A stretch of DNA of 64,000 bases, taken from NCBI GenBank assembly GCA_002221725.1, contig NJFT01000053.1:124001-188000 (forward strand). The letters are read 5' to 3'. Every line of letters starts with the position of its first letter. Positions within the stretch are counted from its first letter, which is position 1. The DNA is from Scedosporium boydii (Eukaryota > Ascomycota > Sordariomycetes > Microascales > Microascaceae). Shown one piece after another: positions 60,942 through 64,000 of the stretch. Both the position numbers and the translations under genes were made by a program. The notes beneath the pieces are model-generated. The model was not told the origin of the DNA, ran no database searches, and saw only the letters and a list, made by a program, of their open reading frames with translations.

Positions 60942-61289
60942 TGTCAATAGGTTACCGTAGAGTGTAGAGGATCTTATGTTAAATACAATTACATTTTCAT
61001 TATAATGAAGTTTTGTAAAGAAGCTGTTAGGCCTAATAAATCTATTCTCAGAAAGTAGACTAACAACCTCTACATAGTGTATAGAGCTAGCAGCCTGTTA
61101 ACATAAGCAACTGCTAAAGATTTATCCTATTTAAAAATCTTTCTATTTAAACACTCATCTATCTTAGCTGCGACCAATACTCTTATTATCACTTCTCTGG
61201 CTCCAAACTGCTTATCTAAGAACTTCTACTAGATAAAGTCAAATGCCTAACTATCTCTTACTATATAATTGATCATCTAGTCCTGATCT

Positions 61290-61778
61290 TCCTAGCTCCT
61301 CCTTATAGTTTAAATATAAGTATTTATCTCTCTAGTAGTTAATGTAAGTCGAAGTAGGATAAATTAGAATATATAAAAGTAAAGTTATTCTATACTAGGA
61401 GCCAGCCTCAAATGCCTTGACAATCTTAGTAGTAAGATCATATTTTTCTACCTAAACATTTTCAGTAGCTAGTTGCCCTTACCACCTTACTTCATATAGT
61501 ATAGCTCCCCTAGTGTCCTTCTTCAAGATCACCTTATCAAACTTAAAATCGTCCTATCCTTTAAAGTAATTTCTCTTATAATCCCTTATAGCTCTTATAC
61601 TAATGTCCTTCCTCCTGACCTAGCTATTATTACACTCTGGGTAGCCCTTCTACTTTACCTTATACTATATTCTTCTACTAATTCTCCCCTTGATGATGAG
61701 ATCCTCGACTTTGAAGGCACTCCTATCGTCGCTACTATCTTGACTGCTGGAAAGTGGCTCTATCTCCACTCCTTCCAT
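61290..61778 (-). pseudogene. Decayed minus-strand reading frame, unrecognised
   Basis: From ATG 61778 the minus strand reads MEGVEIEPLSSSQDSSDDRS and then FKVEDLIIKGRISRRI. It continues with TAG interruptions to about 61290, including FDKVILKKDTRGAILYEVR. Acidic, then mixed; no domain recognised. Upstream sequence to the window end also has minus-strand frames of the same decayed kind, so this may be the 3' part of a longer gene. Confidence 0.4.
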
Positions 61779-64000
61779 CTACCTAGTAGACAGTATATTA
61801 GTCTAGAGATTTAGATTAATTAACTTTATAGGAACTATAAATAAGGTTAAAGTAGGCTATAAGTTTTCATTTGCCCCTTGTTCTTAGGATATATCTTAGT
61901 TGCTATAGGTTACAAGTATATTTACTAGATTAATAAGATTAGACTTACTCTTATAGTACCTTTTCTCAAGAGTTATTTAAACTATATCATTACAGATAAG
62001 GGGTAACACTATACCTCTAAGCTAAGGTACTCTTCCTTTAGTTAAGTCCTACCTATTAGGACCAGGAGGTAATAGAGAGGAAGAGCAGGAGAGAGAGATA
62101 ATATCCTTATTAATACTAAAGCTCTTCTTATAGGTAAAGCTAATAGATAGTAAAGAAATCAATATAGCTAATAAATTAACTTCTTAAAGGCTATTAATAT
62201 TAAAGACTAAAGATAAGAGAATATTAATACTAATAAGATATATACTTACTTCTAGATTACTACTATATATATCTAGAGATATAGGTATTAACTAAAGTAA
62301 TCTAGCTACTAGCTTAATATCCTCCTCTAATACTAGTTCTAAGTTACTAGACTTTTTTATAATATAAGCCTAGCACTTAGTAGGAGCATATCCCCTATTT
62401 ACAAAGATATCCCTCTCCTTTAAAACCTTTACTTTAAAATTTTAGGGAAGATAGCTATAGATATCTTAGAGATAATACTAGAGCTACTAATTTAACTTAT
62501 ATACTATAAAGTATTTAGGATTAGGATATAGGATTATATCTATTTTTCCTAACCTGCCTATATAAAGTAGGAAGTACTAGTTAATATACTGCTCCTAGCT
62601 AGCTTGCTTCTTAAACCTATATAGACGCTAGGCTACTAGTAGTTATTTATTATATATATATATTATATATCTTTTAGTATAAGTAATAGCTTACTAAAAC
62701 TTAATAAAATTACAATATAGCAGTAGTTTATATCTATTAATATGCTTCTAGTAATAGCTTTCTAATACTTTCTAGCCTACTACTAAGCTATAATATATAA
62801 AGTAATAATTAATAAACTTATACCCTCCTCTATAGTAGGCTAAAGAGTATTTTAAAATATATTACTATCTTCAATTAATATATATCTTATAAATTAATAT
62901 ATTAATATTAAGAAATAGCTTAAAGAATCTAAGCTTATACTTACTATTTAAGTTCTATACTATAATATAGTACTAGACACTTCTCTATACTATAATATAG
63001 TACTTAATACCTTTTAATACTATAATATAGCCCTAGGTATTTAGTTTACAATAGCTAGAGTAATAGTTAATAGGTAACTTAGCAATTACTTTTTAAGAGA
63101 GAAATAAGATCTTTAGTAGCTGATTTACTATCTAGGCTTTGCAGGGGAGTAATATAGAAAAGCGTTTTTAAAAGTCTTTTATATTCTAGCATTATATAGC
63201 AAAGGCGGCTAAATCGGAAATAGTATTAGTCTATATAGAATTTCTCTTTATACTCTAAAGGGTAAATCTACTCTTAGTCTTTATAGAGTCTATTTAGCTT
63301 CTCTTCCTCAAGTATATACTTTTATTTATAAAGTTATTTTTACTTTGACCTTAGCTCTTAAGTAGCTATAGATATTCTAGTAAAACTAATCTTAAGGGAA
63401 ATCTCTTTAATTTTCCTTATAATAGCTATATAGTTATTACTCTACCTTAAGTTATCTTATACCTTTATAGATAGTAATAGGAAAAGTTTAGAATTTCAAT
63501 TTACAGTTATAGACTAGAAGTCCTTAGCTTAGTTACTTTAAAGAGGGAGTTTAAGGAAACCTACTAAACTATCTACAGCTATTATAGAGCTCAAATAGTC
63601 TCTTACAAGGGTCATTTAGTTTATATATATAGCAAACTTTATTAATTCTTCTTTCAAATATCTATTAGCTAGTTTTAAATTAGTAGATAAAGTATAAAAA
63701 AAAAAAAGTAAAGATCCTACTTATAACTATAATAAAGCCTTCCTAGTATATACTATATACTAGTATAAAATTTATTTCTACTTAAATTAATAGGTCCCTA
63801 AACTATTAATTAAAAGAATTACCTATTTAGATCTTCTTAGTTAACCTATATACTAATACTTCTAGGAAGACTAGTAAATCTAAGACTTAGTTAGCCTATT
63901 TAAGGACCTAGTACCTTTAGTCTATTAGTAGTCTAATATCTAAAACCTCTTTAAGAGTCTTATACTTTTTAAATACTCTAGCTATAAGGTATATAGTAAG
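61779..64000 (-). other. RIP-degraded AT-rich DNA with faint minus-strand coding signal
   Basis: CA and TG are scarce but not absent. Parts read sensibly on the minus strand with Q-type stops (for example FTYKKSFSINKDIISLSCSS near 62090-62150). No family recognised and no LTR found. The window ends inside it. Confidence 0.4.
62950..63032. repeat. Short tandem repeat, three units of about 30 bp
   Basis: CTATACTATAATATAGTACT-like units at about 62950, 62978 and 63007, separated by short variable pieces. Confidence 0.5.

Noticed and set aside
57618..64000. Starship captain (DUF3435 tyrosine recombinase)
   Set aside because: I looked for the expected catalytic R...H..R...Y pattern in the decayed frames and could not see it convincingly; a profile search would be needed.

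Overview
The window looks like a chromosome segment from a filamentous ascomycete, most likely of the Aspergillus/Penicillium type. The genes carry short introns (about 60-95 bp) with GTANGT-like donors and CTAAC-like branch sites. The gene families are typical of such fungi: HET domain, LaeA-like methyltransferase, NLR with patatin/NB-ARC/TPR, chromodomain-containing Ty3/gypsy elements. Large AT-rich stretches carry the footprint of RIP: CA, TG and CG are almost absent, TA is in great excess, and reading frames are full of TAG/TAA. I placed exon borders by hand from splice signals, reading frame and family motifs, so they are predictions.

1-11.3 kb is ordinary gene-bearing DNA, all genes on the + strand. 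It holds a HET-domain protein (649 aa), a nine-exon LaeA-like SAM methyltransferase (367 aa), methionine aminopeptidase 2 (453 aa, all five metal ligands present) and an NAD(P)-dependent epimerase-like gene broken by one in-frame TAG.

11.3-37.3 kb is a retrotransposon nest that can be resolved from target-site duplications. A minus-strand gypsy element C (12566-36023, TSD TATAT) was hit by minus-strand element B (14080-29314, TSD CTAGA). B was then hit by plus-strand element A (14471-21976, TSD TATTA). C also received a solo LTR of the A family (34619-35062, TSD GTAGG), and the outer DNA has a solo LTR of the B family (12080-12302, TSD GAATT). A, C and a fourth element D all carry, antisense to gag-pol and just before the 3' LTR, the same small coiled-coil reading frame.

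37.3-52.3 kb holds a RIP-ruined fungal NLR gene (patatin, NB-ARC, at least seven 126-bp TPR units), split by gypsy element D (40509-48031). The locus is bracketed by an inverted repeat of about 200 bp (37929-38135 and 50225-50427) and also contains an orphan C-terminal WD40 fragment. Solo LTRs of two families lie around it.

52.3-56.8 kb is a GC-rich island with one long minus-strand gene. I read it as a 1,218-aa TPR plus HET fusion built from three exons. 56.8-64 kb is again AT-rich and RIP-like, with long decayed minus-strand frames I could not identify and a plus-strand coiled-coil fragment.

Two HET genes and an NLR locus around a transposon nest make this an accessory region rich in genes of the non-self-recognition type. 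I found no tRNA, rRNA, CRISPR array or recognisable transposon captain gene.
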